A stretch of 64,000 bases of DNA from Gilliamella sp. Lep-s35. Lineage in GTDB: Bacteria; Pseudomonadota; Gammaproteobacteria; Enterobacterales; Orbaceae. This document shows, in pieces, positions 37,367 through 46,802 of this stretch; position 1 is the stretch's first letter; the number at the start of each line of letters is the position of its first letter. A program made the translations under genes and the position numbers. The stretch spans positions 62,001 to 126,000 of the forward strand of contig NZ_WTEX01000005.1 of the NCBI RefSeq assembly GCF_009795845.1, written 5' to 3'. Under the pieces are notes generated by a model. The model searched no databases, was not told where the DNA came from, and saw only the letters and a program-made list of their open reading frames with translations.

Positions 37367-39103
37367 ATGCCCAAAAAATATAATTCTTTGACTGCGCTTA
37401 TACAACTATGGCCATTTGTCAAACAATATAAAAAAGCTTTATTTGTTGCTATACTAGGGCTTTTGTTAAATGCAGCTACAGATTCGACCTTAATATCTCT
37501 AACCAAACCGTTGCTAGATAATGGTTTAATGAATAAAAACTACATTTTGTTAGTTTACATTGCTATAGCAATTATTGGTTTGATTGCATTACGTGGATTG
37601 TCAAATTATGCTTCTACATACTGTCTTTCATGGTTATCTGGTAAAGTTATAACTAAATTTAGACAAATGATATTTAATCATTTGCTAAAAAGTCCTGTAA
37701 GTTTTCATGATAAACATTCTGTGGGTGATCTTGTTTCCATTATTACTTATAATACTCAAATGCTTTCTAAAGCCTCATCCGATGCTTTAATTATTCTTGT
37801 TCGTGAAATAACCTATGCGATTGGTTTATGTTTTGTTATGTTTTATGGTAGTTGGAAATTGGCATTAGTGCTAATTTTTCTTATACCATTAATAATTGGT
37901 GTTGCTCAATTTATTGCAAAAAAATTTAGAAAAACATTAATGTCAATGCAAAAAGGTATGGGGGAAATAACAACTTCGGCTGATGAAATGTTAAAAGGCC
38001 ATAAAGATGTTTTAATTTTTAATGCTAAAGAATATGAAAAAAATAATTTTAATAAAATTACTAATATTTTTCGGCGAGATATGTTGAAGATTGAAATGGT
38101 TTCAAGATTATCAACACCGATCATTCAAATGATTGCAACTTTAGGTTTAGCTTTAATATTATATCTTGTTGCAAGCCAAAGTTTAGATATTACACCAGGA
38201 TCTTTTACTGTCGTTTTTTCAGCAATGATAGCTATAATGCGTCCTTTACGAGAGTTAACAAGCCTACATGTTGAATTACAAAAAGGTGCTGTAGCGTGTG
38301 AATCATTATTTGGGCTGTTAGAAGCTCCACTTGAAGAAGATAAAGGCACAATTGATGCAAATCATATAACTGGAAATATTGAATTTAGAGATGTGACCTA
38401 TCAATACCCTACAACCAGTACTTCTGTTCTTAATAATATTAATTTTAAAATTGAGGCAGGCCAAACGATTGCTTTAGTTGGGCGATCAGGTGCAGGTAAG
38501 TCAACCATTGCAAGTTTAATTCCAAGATTTTATGATTTAGAAAAAGGAGAAATACTTTTAGATGGTATTAATATTAAAGATTATACTTTAAAATCATTAA
38601 GAAACCAGATTGGGTATGTTTCTCAAAGGGTACACTTATTTAATGGTACTATTGCAGATAACATTGTTTATGGTGAAAAAGGATTACATAGCCAAGAAGA
38701 AATAATTAAGGTTGCTGAACTAGCTAATGCCATGGAGTTTATAAATAAACTAGAAAATGGAATTGATACAGAAATAGGAGATAATGGTGTTTTATTATCA
38801 GGAGGACAGCGGCAACGCATTGCTATTGCGAGAGTTTTGTTACGTAATAATCCAATTTTAATTTTGGATGAAGCGACTTCAGCACTAGATAATGAATCTG
38901 AAAGGCTAGTACAAGAAGCCATTGAAGTTTTACAAAAAAATAGAACTTCGATTGTTATTGCTCATAGATTATCAACCATTGAAAAAGCGGATCGAATTTT
39001 AGTCATTGATAATGGTGAAATTGTAGAAGATGGTAATCATCATAGTCTTATTGAACAAAATGGTATTTATGCCTTAATGCATAAAATGCAATTCAAATCA
39101 TAA
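37367..39103 (+). CDS. MsbA-like lipid exporter, ABC half-transporter (first of two)
   Basis: A 578-residue half-transporter with six membrane spans and an ATPase domain. Walker A GRSGAGKS is at residues 372-379, then YVSQRVHLFNGTIADN (Q-loop), LLSGGQRQRIAIAR (signature), ILILDEATSALD (Walker B) and IVIAHRLST (H-loop). Over its length it resembles MsbA, and the end YALMHKMQF is like E. coli YAQLHKMQF. The membrane domain is more diverged than in the next gene. It could export lipid A-core, form a heterodimer with its neighbour, or flip a lipid-linked oligosaccharide as the MsbA-like PglK does in Campylobacter. These options are inference. Confidence 0.88.
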   Translation: MPKKYNSLTALIQLWPFVKQYKKALFVAILGLLLNAATDSTLISLTKPLLDNGLMNKNYILLVYIAIAIIGLIALRGLSNYASTYCLSWLSGKVITKFRQMIFNHLLKSPVSFHDKHSVGDLVSIITYNTQMLSKASSDALIILVREITYAIGLCFVMFYGSWKLALVLIFLIPLIIGVAQFIAKKFRKTLMSMQKGMGEITTSADEMLKGHKDVLIFNAKEYEKNNFNKITNIFRRDMLKIEMVSRLSTPIIQMIATLGLALILYLVASQSLDITPGSFTVVFSAMIAIMRPLRELTSLHVELQKGAVACESLFGLLEAPLEEDKGTIDANHITGNIEFRDVTYQYPTTSTSVLNNINFKIEAGQTIALVGRSGAGKSTIASLIPRFYDLEKGEILLDGINIKDYTLKSLRNQIGYVSQRVHLFNGTIADNIVYGEKGLHSQEEIIKVAELANAMEFINKLENGIDTEIGDNGVLLSGGQRQRIAIARVLLRNNPILILDEATSALDNESERLVQEAIEVLQKNRTSIVIAHRLSTIEKADRILVIDNGEIVEDGNHHSLIEQNGIYALMHKMQFKS

Positions 39104-39114
39104 TATATTAAATA

Positions 39115-40887
39115 ATGAATATGAATCAGAATAATCATAAAGAAAGTATCAATATTGATAAGGACTCTTCAACTTGGTGTACTTTTACTAAGTTATGGCC
39201 CTATATTGCTCAACATAAATTAGTATTATTTATATCAATAATTTTGTTAATAATTAGTGCATTTGCCGATACTTCATTAATAGGCCTATTGCGCCCTTTA
39301 CTCGATCTTGGTTTTTCAATGAATGACCGAGAGTTTTTATATATGGCACCTATCTATATTTTTGGTTTAGTGTTTATTCGTGGTATTGCTAATTATGGTT
39401 ATTCTGTATTATTAGCATTGATCTCTGGTAAAATTGTCATGCGCATTCGACAAAGGCTTTTTGCACATTTTGTTGATGCACCTGTAAGTTTTTACGATCA
39501 ATCCTCAACAGGAAGGTTATTGTCACGAATAACATATGATACAGATCAGGTCGCAGCGTCTTCATCGGATGCTTTAATTACTATAATTCGTGAATCAGCT
39601 TTTATATGTGGGCTATTTTATACAATGTTTTATAATAGTTGGCAATTATCACTATCTTTACTTGTTGTCACTCCTATTGTAATTGGATTAATTTCTTTTA
39701 TTTCAGTAAAATTTAGAAAATTGGCAAAAAACATGCAAAATTCTATGGGAAATGTCACCATGGCAGTTGAGCAAATGCTAAAGGGATATAGAGAAATTAT
39801 TGTTTTTGGTGCGCAGAATGAAGAATCGAAAAATTTTGAAAAAGTTAGCAATAAATTCCGCCGTGATGGAATGCGCTTAGTTTCTATCTCCGCACTATCA
39901 ACGCCAATAATACAATTGGTGATCTCATTTGCCATTGCTTTTGTGTTATTAACCGCAAGTGATCCTGATTTAAATATTACAGCTGGAGAATTTACTGTCG
40001 TTTTTTCATCTCTAGTAGCATTGATGCAACCTATTAAAAATTTAACCAGTGTTAATGCAAACTTCCAAAAAGGAATGGCAGCTTGTCAAACTTTATTTGC
40101 AATTTTTGAACAACCTTTAGAAAAAGATAATGGATCTATTAGTGTTGATCGTGTAAAAGGAAATATTGTATTTGATCACGTTACTTTTAGTTATGAAACT
40201 AGAAAAGAACCAGCTCTTAAAGACATTAGTTTTTCTGTTCCAGCAGGAAAAACAATTGCTTTAGTTGGTCGCTCAGGTTCAGGAAAAACGACAATAGCAA
40301 GTTTACTTACTCGCTTCTATGATATATCTAAAGGACAAATTTTAATTGATGGACATAACATTCATGATTTCACATTACATTGTTTACGAGATCAAATAGG
40401 TTTAGTATCACAAAATATTCATCTTTTTAACGATACAATAGCGAATAATATCGCCTATGGAAGAATTGGTGAATATACGCAACAACAAATAGAAGAAGCT
40501 GCAAAAAAAGCCTACGCTTATGATTTTATAATGCAAAGTGAGCATGGGTTTAATACTAAAGTGGGAGAAAGTGGAATACTATTATCTGGTGGGCAAAGGC
40601 AAAGAATAGCAATTGCACGAGCGCTATTACGTGATAATCCTATATTGATTTTAGATGAAGCTACATCAGCCTTAGATACTGAGTCAGAATATGCAATACA
40701 ACAAGCGCTTTCTGAACTACAAAAAGGGCGTACTTCAATTGTTATTGCGCATCGATTATCAACCATTGAGAATGCAGATGAAATACTAGTTATTGATGCT
40801 GGGGAGATTATAGAACAGGGAACACATCATGAATTACTTCTCAAAGATGGTGTTTATAATAAATTATATCAAGCAAATCACTTATAG
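39115..40887 (+). CDS. msbA: Lipid A exporter MsbA (second of the tandem pair)
   Basis: A 590-residue ABC half-transporter that should flip lipid A-core from the inner to the outer leaflet of the inner membrane. The start of the conserved part, STWCTFTKLWPYIAQHK, matches E. coli STWQTFRRLWPTIA, and SRITYDTDQVAASSSDALIT matches SRITYDSEQVASSS, closer than in the upstream copy. Walker A GRSGSGKT is at residues 385-392, and the signature LLSGGQRQRIAIARALL and DEATSALD follow. It starts 11 bp after the first copy. In E. coli msbA precedes lpxK, so this gene has been relocated relative to that order. Confidence 0.88.
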   Translation: MNMNQNNHKESINIDKDSSTWCTFTKLWPYIAQHKLVLFISIILLIISAFADTSLIGLLRPLLDLGFSMNDREFLYMAPIYIFGLVFIRGIANYGYSVLLALISGKIVMRIRQRLFAHFVDAPVSFYDQSSTGRLLSRITYDTDQVAASSSDALITIIRESAFICGLFYTMFYNSWQLSLSLLVVTPIVIGLISFISVKFRKLAKNMQNSMGNVTMAVEQMLKGYREIIVFGAQNEESKNFEKVSNKFRRDGMRLVSISALSTPIIQLVISFAIAFVLLTASDPDLNITAGEFTVVFSSLVALMQPIKNLTSVNANFQKGMAACQTLFAIFEQPLEKDNGSISVDRVKGNIVFDHVTFSYETRKEPALKDISFSVPAGKTIALVGRSGSGKTTIASLLTRFYDISKGQILIDGHNIHDFTLHCLRDQIGLVSQNIHLFNDTIANNIAYGRIGEYTQQQIEEAAKKAYAYDFIMQSEHGFNTKVGESGILLSGGQRQRIAIARALLRDNPILILDEATSALDTESEYAIQQALSELQKGRTSIVIAHRLSTIENADEILVIDAGEIIEQGTHHELLLKDGVYNKLYQANHL

Positions 40888-40968
40888 GCTGTAATGTTAT
40901 AAGAAATAGTTTATTGATCATTATTAAACTCAATAGGATATAGGCAATTTAGGAGTATAGGATATTAA

Positions 40969-42045
40969 ATGAGTATTAAAAGAATTGTTACAGATTGTGC
41001 TTGTTTATTTGTGAAAGATAAAAAAAAGAAATATTTCCTAACCAAAAAGTATGGTAGCACTCCACCGTATATTTTGTCTAAAAAGAAAGCTAAAGTATAT
41101 CAAGATATTTATATTCCTATTTATAAACATAATGTTCGATTATGCCCTGTTGAGCCTGAAATTTATAATAAAAAAGGAGAAAGATTAAGAGTTATTTTTT
41201 TGAGAGATAATTATAAACCTAATGCATCCTCACAAACAAGTAATCTGATATATTGGGATAAATATAATTTTGAACTTCCATTACATCTTTATACTCATGG
41301 ACGCATGTTGGAGACAATGGGATCTCCAACTGGCCGTTTTGGTGCTTTGGTTGAAACTAAAGGTATAAAACCTGATAGTTATGAAATATTTCAAAAATAT
41401 AGAGGGTTAGAGAAAGATTTTGATTTAATTTTTACTTATGATGAACAACTTCTTAATGATATACCTAACGCAAGATTCGTTCCTTTTTGTGCCGATATAA
41501 AGCTTTTTTCTGGCGATTTTGTAATGCGACCAAACTTAGATGAAATATTTCAACAAAATTTGTTTTATGAAAAAAATAAACATATCTCAATGTTATCGTC
41601 AGATAAAAAATTATGTGAATTGCATCTAAAAAGAATTTTGACAGCAATTAAATTAAAAAAGCATCCTAAGGTAGATACTTTTGGAACTTTTGATGGCGGA
41701 GAGTTTGTTAATCCTTATGAAACATTGAAAGATTACCGTTATTCTATTGTGTTTGAAAATGAAATATCTGGGTATTGTTTTACTGAAAAATTGACAAATT
41801 GTTTTGCTACTCAAACTGTACCGATTTATATAGGTGCTAGTAAAATAGATCAATTTTTTGATGAAGATGGTATTATTAGGGTTAAAGAAAGCGAAATTGA
41901 TAACATAGAAAATATTATCAAACAATGTTCAGAAGCTGATTATATATCCAGAAAAAACGCAATTATGAAAAATTTCATGACTGTTCAACAATTTAGTAAT
42001 AATGAAGACTATATGTACAAAACATATATAGAAGGTTATTTTTAA
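40969..42045 (+). CDS. Family 10 (fucosyltransferase-type) glycosyltransferase
   Basis: A 358-residue GT-B enzyme. The C-terminal half contains YRYSIVFENEISGYCFTEKL followed by QTVPIYIGASKI, the GT10 donor-binding signature (FEN...GYxTEK...PIYxG). The N-terminal half has the acceptor-side pattern with FDLIFTYDEQLL and FVPFCAD. GT10 members are alpha-1,3/1,4-fucosyltransferases using GDP-fucose. No GDP-fucose genes (gmd, fcl) are in this window, so either they lie elsewhere or the donor differs. The gene is part of a same-strand run of transferases from here to 46435. Confidence 0.85.
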   Translation: MSIKRIVTDCACLFVKDKKKKYFLTKKYGSTPPYILSKKKAKVYQDIYIPIYKHNVRLCPVEPEIYNKKGERLRVIFLRDNYKPNASSQTSNLIYWDKYNFELPLHLYTHGRMLETMGSPTGRFGALVETKGIKPDSYEIFQKYRGLEKDFDLIFTYDEQLLNDIPNARFVPFCADIKLFSGDFVMRPNLDEIFQQNLFYEKNKHISMLSSDKKLCELHLKRILTAIKLKKHPKVDTFGTFDGGEFVNPYETLKDYRYSIVFENEISGYCFTEKLTNCFATQTVPIYIGASKIDQFFDEDGIIRVKESEIDNIENIIKQCSEADYISRKNAIMKNFMTVQQFSNNEDYMYKTYIEGYF

Positions 42046-42153
42046 ATAATTAAGATAATATTTTATAAGTGTTTAAACTAGAAATATAGATACAAAATAA
42101 TAATTAGATTAAATTTCAAATATTATTAAATAATTCAAAAGTGGTTATTATAG

Positions 42154-43134
42154 ATGATAGATGTAACTAAGTTTATAGAAGATAAAAAAACTATTATTGG
42201 TAATGAAAGTAATGATACTGATACACAATGGCATATTTTGCTATGCTTTGATGATAATTACGCTTTACCTGCTGGTGTTAATATGTATTCTATTATTAGC
42301 AATAATCCAAATAAAAAATTACATTTTCATTTATTTATGCAAAACGTATCAAATGATAATAAATGTAAAATAGAACAGCTTTCATCAAATCATGTTTCAA
42401 TAACGCAATACTATCTGAATGATAAATTTAAGATTCACGCTAACAATACAAAATATTTCCCTATTTCTGCTTGCCTGCGAATTATTGCTCCATTAGTTAT
42501 TCCCAAAGAAGTAACTAAATTACTTTATGTTGATAGTGATACTTTATGTTTGGCATCATTAGATCAACTGTTTAGTTTAAATATAGCTGATAAAATTATT
42601 GCTGCTGTGCCAGATGTTGAAAATACACAAAATTCCCAATGTAAAAAATTTCAAATTGAGTATGGTAGTTATTTTAATTCAGGAGTTTTGTTATACAACT
42701 TGAAAAAGTGGAATGAAGCTAATATCACAGAAAAAGCACTTAAGTTATTAAATGAGGGGATTGCTTATAAATTTCCCGATCAGGATGTGCTAAATATTTT
42801 ATTAAGTAATAATATTTATTATTTACCCACAAAATATAATTGTCTTACTTTATTAAGTGTTGGTGGCCATGAAGATCAACAAAAAGCTGAAACAGGTGCA
42901 GTTTTTATACATTATACTTCGGGCAGTAAACCTTGGTTCAAACTCTATTTGACATCAACTTATCAAAAATTCATTGATGGCTCACCTTGGTATCAAGCCA
43001 AGCTAGCCTTAGCCAATAATCTTTCCCCCTCTACAACTAGACGTTATGCTAAATTTTTAATCACTCAAAGAAAATATCTCCGTGCTTTTCTTTACTATTT
43101 GTTATATTTAAAACATAAGTTGCTAAAAAAATAA
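42154..43134 (+). CDS. Family 8 glycosyltransferase (copy 1)
   Basis: A 326-residue retaining GT8 enzyme of the LgtC/WaaJ type. Residues about 30-60 carry the start of the fold (HILLCFDDNYALPAGVNMYS), then ISACLRIIAPLVIP, the metal motif LYVDSDTLC (DxD), YFNSGVLLYNLKKW, FPDQDVLN and the C-terminal FIHYTSGSKPW. The end is basic, hydrophobic and may associate with the membrane. Such enzymes add glucose or galactose to lipopolysaccharide cores from UDP-sugars. The gene at 44267-45220 is a related GT8. Confidence 0.88.
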   Translation: MIDVTKFIEDKKTIIGNESNDTDTQWHILLCFDDNYALPAGVNMYSIISNNPNKKLHFHLFMQNVSNDNKCKIEQLSSNHVSITQYYLNDKFKIHANNTKYFPISACLRIIAPLVIPKEVTKLLYVDSDTLCLASLDQLFSLNIADKIIAAVPDVENTQNSQCKKFQIEYGSYFNSGVLLYNLKKWNEANITEKALKLLNEGIAYKFPDQDVLNILLSNNIYYLPTKYNCLTLLSVGGHEDQQKAETGAVFIHYTSGSKPWFKLYLTSTYQKFIDGSPWYQAKLALANNLSPSTTRRYAKFLITQRKYLRAFLYYLLYLKHKLLKK

Positions 43135-43224
43135 TTCAATAATGATCATGTTTTTATATTTATCTTAATAAAATAGTTTTAGATAATCGATATATTTATA
43201 ATTAAAAAGTTAATAAAGGCATAT

Positions 43225-44214
43225 ATGAATAATACTCCTCTTATATCCGTAATTATACCAGCATACAATACAAGAGATGTTATTGAAAAAACATTAAAAT
43301 CAATAGAAGCTCAAACCTATCAAAATTATCAAATAATCATTATAGATGATGGCTCCACTGATGGTACAGGCCTATTTATAGATGAATACCAACAAAAAAA
43401 TGTTAAAACTATTGTTTATCATCAGAATAACAGTGGTGTGTCTGCTGCCAGAAATAATGCTATCAAATATGCTTCAGGTGAGTTCATCTGTTTTTTAGAT
43501 AGTGATGATACTTATGAATCTTCTTTTTTTGAGAAAATGTTAATTCGCCAACAACAAACCAATTTTAACATTGTTTATTGCGGTTTTTATCGAGTAAAAA
43601 AGAATAGAAGTATTAAAGAATACTTACCCTTTGAAGAAGGAAATATACTTAATAGTTTTATCAAAAAAAGTTTTCATATTTCAGGTATGATAATTAAGCG
43701 TTCTTTTTTACTCGATAAAAATATTACTTTTGATACTGATCTTAAAATTTGTGAAGATATTTTTTTTACTATTAAAGCTATAAGCCAATGCGAAGTGGCT
43801 GTAGTTAAAGATCATTTATTCAACTATTTATATAGAGAAAAATCGGTAACAAATTCAATTGCTACCATTGAATTATATTTACAGAATATAGTAACTTGGG
43901 AACGGATTGAGTATTATCTGATGCATAACTACAATAAAAACGACAAAGAAGAGATTCATCAACGAGTTCAATCTATAGTAGTTAAATTAAAAGTAAGGCT
44001 TCTTATTGAATATTTAAAAAAATTTAATTATAAAAAAATTTATTATTATCTAAATAAAGATATTAAATTTACTACTGATATGAAATTGGTAAATAAAAAG
44101 TACTTACCAAAAAGTGATATAAAAAAAATGAATATAATAAAAAGTAATTGTCTAGTCATTTGGTTTTGGGGTAGTTTGTACTACCGATATATCAGGCGTG
44201 AAAATGCAAAATAA
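43225..44214 (+). CDS. Family 2 glycosyltransferase
   Basis: A 329-residue GT2 protein: LISVIIPAYNTRDVIEKTLK, IIIDDGSTDGTG, NNSGVSAARNNAIKYASGEF and FLDSDDTYES in the first 105 residues, with CEDIFFTIKA further on. It lies between the two GT8 genes and is only distantly similar to the tandem GT2 pair. The C-terminus is strongly basic with aromatic residues (WFWGSLYYRYIRR), which may anchor it at the membrane. Its donor is unknown. Confidence 0.86.
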   Translation: MNNTPLISVIIPAYNTRDVIEKTLKSIEAQTYQNYQIIIIDDGSTDGTGLFIDEYQQKNVKTIVYHQNNSGVSAARNNAIKYASGEFICFLDSDDTYESSFFEKMLIRQQQTNFNIVYCGFYRVKKNRSIKEYLPFEEGNILNSFIKKSFHISGMIIKRSFLLDKNITFDTDLKICEDIFFTIKAISQCEVAVVKDHLFNYLYREKSVTNSIATIELYLQNIVTWERIEYYLMHNYNKNDKEEIHQRVQSIVVKLKVRLLIEYLKKFNYKKIYYYLNKDIKFTTDMKLVNKKYLPKSDIKKMNIIKSNCLVIWFWGSLYYRYIRRENAK

Positions 44215-44266
44215 CTCAAGATATAAACAGTAATTTATTGTTAATGCTATAACAAGGACAATTTAT

Positions 44267-45220
44267 ATGAAAAATGAAGTGATAAATATAGCCTTTTGTA
44301 CTGATGGTAATTATCTCGAATATGTAGCTATAGCAATAAAATCAATTCAATTAAATAATTTAGGTAACGATCTTCAATTTCATGTATTTCTTTATGATGT
44401 TCCCAAAGAGGCCTTTCATAAATTACAAAAATTAAATGTTTCTATTAAAAGTTATTTTATTGAAAACAATGAATTAGATAAATATCAAACTGAACACCAA
44501 TTACAGCATATCAATCGTTCAATGTATATTCGACTACTTGTACCTCGATTACTGAAGAATGAAGTTGATAAATTTATATATTTGGATGCTGATATATTAT
44601 GTTTTCGTGATATATCATCAATTAATCAGATTGATATTGATTCAGTGGTTTGTGCTGTTGTCTCTGACTCTCTAATTTCAAAAAATATTGAAAAAAATAT
44701 TACTCGTTTGGAGTTAAGTTCAGATAATTATTTTAATTCTGGTTTTCTCTATATTAATACAAAAAATTGGTGTGATTCTGACATAGAAAATAAAGTTAAT
44801 TTAGTTTTGTTAAATCCGCAACGATATAGACTTGTTTATCCTGATCAGGATGCTTTAAATCTTATTCTTCAAAATAAAGTTAAGTATATTGATTGTAGAT
44901 GGAATTATTTATTTACATGGATGACTGAAACAGAAAAGAATAAAATCTTTGATAATGAAGATATTCTACCATTTTTTATCCACTTTACAGGTGCCAGAAA
45001 ACCTTGGTATCAAGAACATAAAGGAATAGCACAAAATTTATATGTATTTTACAAGCATTTTACACCATGGGCTAATAAACCTTTAGAAAGCTACCTACCC
45101 AGAATGAGAGTTAATGACTATCGTATATATGCGAAATCATTCTTTAGAAACGGTGACTTTTATAAAGGAATAAAATTTTTCATTAAATACTTATTATTAA
45201 AATTCAGAAAAAAGAAATAA
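44267..45220 (+). CDS. Family 8 glycosyltransferase (copy 2)
   Basis: A 317-residue GT8 protein with INIAFCTDGNYLEYVAIAIK, MYIRLLVPRLL, the DxD motif IYLDADILCF, YFNSGFLYINTKNW, YPDQDALNLIL and HFTGARKPWYQ. The order of motifs is that of WaaO/WaaJ-like core glucosyl- or galactosyltransferases. It resembles the gene at 42154-43134 in each motif, so the two are probably an old duplication. An AAGGA is close before the ATG. Confidence 0.88.
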   Translation: MKNEVINIAFCTDGNYLEYVAIAIKSIQLNNLGNDLQFHVFLYDVPKEAFHKLQKLNVSIKSYFIENNELDKYQTEHQLQHINRSMYIRLLVPRLLKNEVDKFIYLDADILCFRDISSINQIDIDSVVCAVVSDSLISKNIEKNITRLELSSDNYFNSGFLYINTKNWCDSDIENKVNLVLLNPQRYRLVYPDQDALNLILQNKVKYIDCRWNYLFTWMTETEKNKIFDNEDILPFFIHFTGARKPWYQEHKGIAQNLYVFYKHFTPWANKPLESYLPRMRVNDYRIYAKSFFRNGDFYKGIKFFIKYLLLKFRKKK

Positions 45221-45241
45221 AATATTGTAGGAATTCTAGTT

Positions 45242-46435
45242 ATGAGTCATTTTTCTTGGCAATTAAAGTTTATTCGAAAAAAAATAAAACTATATTTTTT
45301 TAACTTTTTAAATAAAATTCTAATGTATTTTTTTCCTAAAAGAAAAACGATATTTGAACCGTCAAAAATAAAAACTATTTTAATAGCTCGTAATGATAAA
45401 ATTGGTGATATGGTTGTAACTACCGCTTTAATAAAAAATCTTGCTCAAGCTGGTTATGATGTTTATGTTTCTTCGCAACAATCAAGTTTAGATATTCTTA
45501 AAAATAATCCTAATGTTAAAGCTACATTTAGTTATAATGATTATTCGTTAAAGGATTTATTTAAAACTATACAAACAATCAGAAAGCATCATTTTGATTT
45601 AGTAATTGATACAAGACCATTTTATTCATTTGAAATGCGTAAAATTATATTTTGTGCATTTACTAACTCAACTCATTTGATGGGATTTAATAAAAGTAAT
45701 GTAAAATCATATAATATTTCAATTCCTTATTATAATAATAATGTTCATATTACTAATCAGTTAAATAAAATATATGAGTATATGAACATTAAAAATTATG
45801 ATGAAAACTATGATCTTTATACTTTAGATAATAATAAAAAAAATGTTGATAATTTTATATTAGAAAATAATATAGATAAATTTGTTATTATTAACCCTTT
45901 TGGTGGAGCAAGAAAGCGTGAATTGTCTCAATGGCAAATGGAGCATATTGTTTCACTCATGAAAAAAAACAAACCAGATCATAAAATTATTTTTATTGGT
46001 GAACCCAATAAACTTAAAAATGTTAAACTTGACTTAGGATTAATATTTCAATCAAATACCATTTTAGATGTCATTGCTTTAATCAAAAAAGCTGAATATG
46101 TTATTACTGTTGATACTTCTATAGTGCATATTACAGCAGCATTCAATAAACCATGTTTAACCATTTATTCAGAATCAAATCTATTTGAACAAACAGACGA
46201 TTTTAATTTAATAATGCGTAAAAAATGGAAAGACTATTACCGACAAACGTGTAATAATTTGGTAGATAGTTCCTATTTGAAAAAAAATAATCTATTAGTA
46301 GAAATACCATATTGCTATGATCAAATTTGGTCTCCTAATAATCCAAATGCGAAACAAATTGTATTTTATAAAACTTTTTTAGCAAAAGTAGACAATGATG
46401 AATTTAGCAGATGTATATCACCTTATTTAGGATAA
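45242..46435 (+). CDS. Family 9 (heptosyltransferase-like) glycosyltransferase
   Basis: A 397-residue GT-B protein of the WaaC/WaaF/WaaQ superfamily. After a basic, aromatic N-terminus of about 40 residues, the fold starts KTILIARNDKIGDMVVTTAL (the conserved R-x-D-x-GD pattern), with DLVIDTRP, FVIINPFGGARKRELSQW and VITVDTSIVHITAAFNKP, the donor-site signature. GT9 enzymes transfer heptose to lipopolysaccharide core; this one is divergent, so another donor is possible. It is the last gene of the glycan locus on this side, 22 bp after the GT8 gene, and points to a core or lipooligosaccharide role for the run. Confidence 0.85.
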   Translation: MSHFSWQLKFIRKKIKLYFFNFLNKILMYFFPKRKTIFEPSKIKTILIARNDKIGDMVVTTALIKNLAQAGYDVYVSSQQSSLDILKNNPNVKATFSYNDYSLKDLFKTIQTIRKHHFDLVIDTRPFYSFEMRKIIFCAFTNSTHLMGFNKSNVKSYNISIPYYNNNVHITNQLNKIYEYMNIKNYDENYDLYTLDNNKKNVDNFILENNIDKFVIINPFGGARKRELSQWQMEHIVSLMKKNKPDHKIIFIGEPNKLKNVKLDLGLIFQSNTILDVIALIKKAEYVITVDTSIVHITAAFNKPCLTIYSESNLFEQTDDFNLIMRKKWKDYYRQTCNNLVDSSYLKKNNLLVEIPYCYDQIWSPNNPNAKQIVFYKTFLAKVDNDEFSRCISPYLG

Positions 46436-46802
46436 ATTCACTTAATTAATATACAAAATAGTAATATTGTGATGATCATAATTGCAATAGAGGATGATGC
46501 AATAATTTATTTTTAATTGACTGTTAATAAAATTGGTAATAAATAAAAACTCAAATTTTAATTTTTATACTATATCTGGCAATTTCAAGTAGTTAATCTA
46601 CTATACTTTGTAGATACCTATACTTTGAAAATATTAATTGATATAGTATATTAAGTTTTTTTAACTATTCAATTCAGCAATAATAAATTCATCTCATTTT
46701 TGAAATGAGTCATTATATTTTCATAACGTTTTATTTTTCTTAGAATATATTTTTTTAATTTTATTGGTGTGTTGAACTTAGCTTTTTATTGGGTATATTT
46801 AA
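46436..46802. other. Gap between the glycan locus and yoaA
   Basis: About 370 bp of AT-rich DNA with no gene seen. A small hairpin, CTCATTT (46693-46699) with AAATGAG (46703-46709), followed by T-rich sequence could be a weak terminator of the glycan operon. Confidence 0.4.

Noticed and set aside
37367-40887. The tandem ABC genes as a peptide or drug exporter with Wzm/Wzt-type function
   Set aside because: Both are fused membrane-ATPase half-transporters with MsbA-specific motifs, unlike the separate Wzm and Wzt proteins.
41019-41034. Poly-A tract in the GT10 gene as a phase-variation switch
   Set aside because: Runs of 7-8 A are common throughout this AT-rich window, including in housekeeping genes, so nothing marks this one as a switch.
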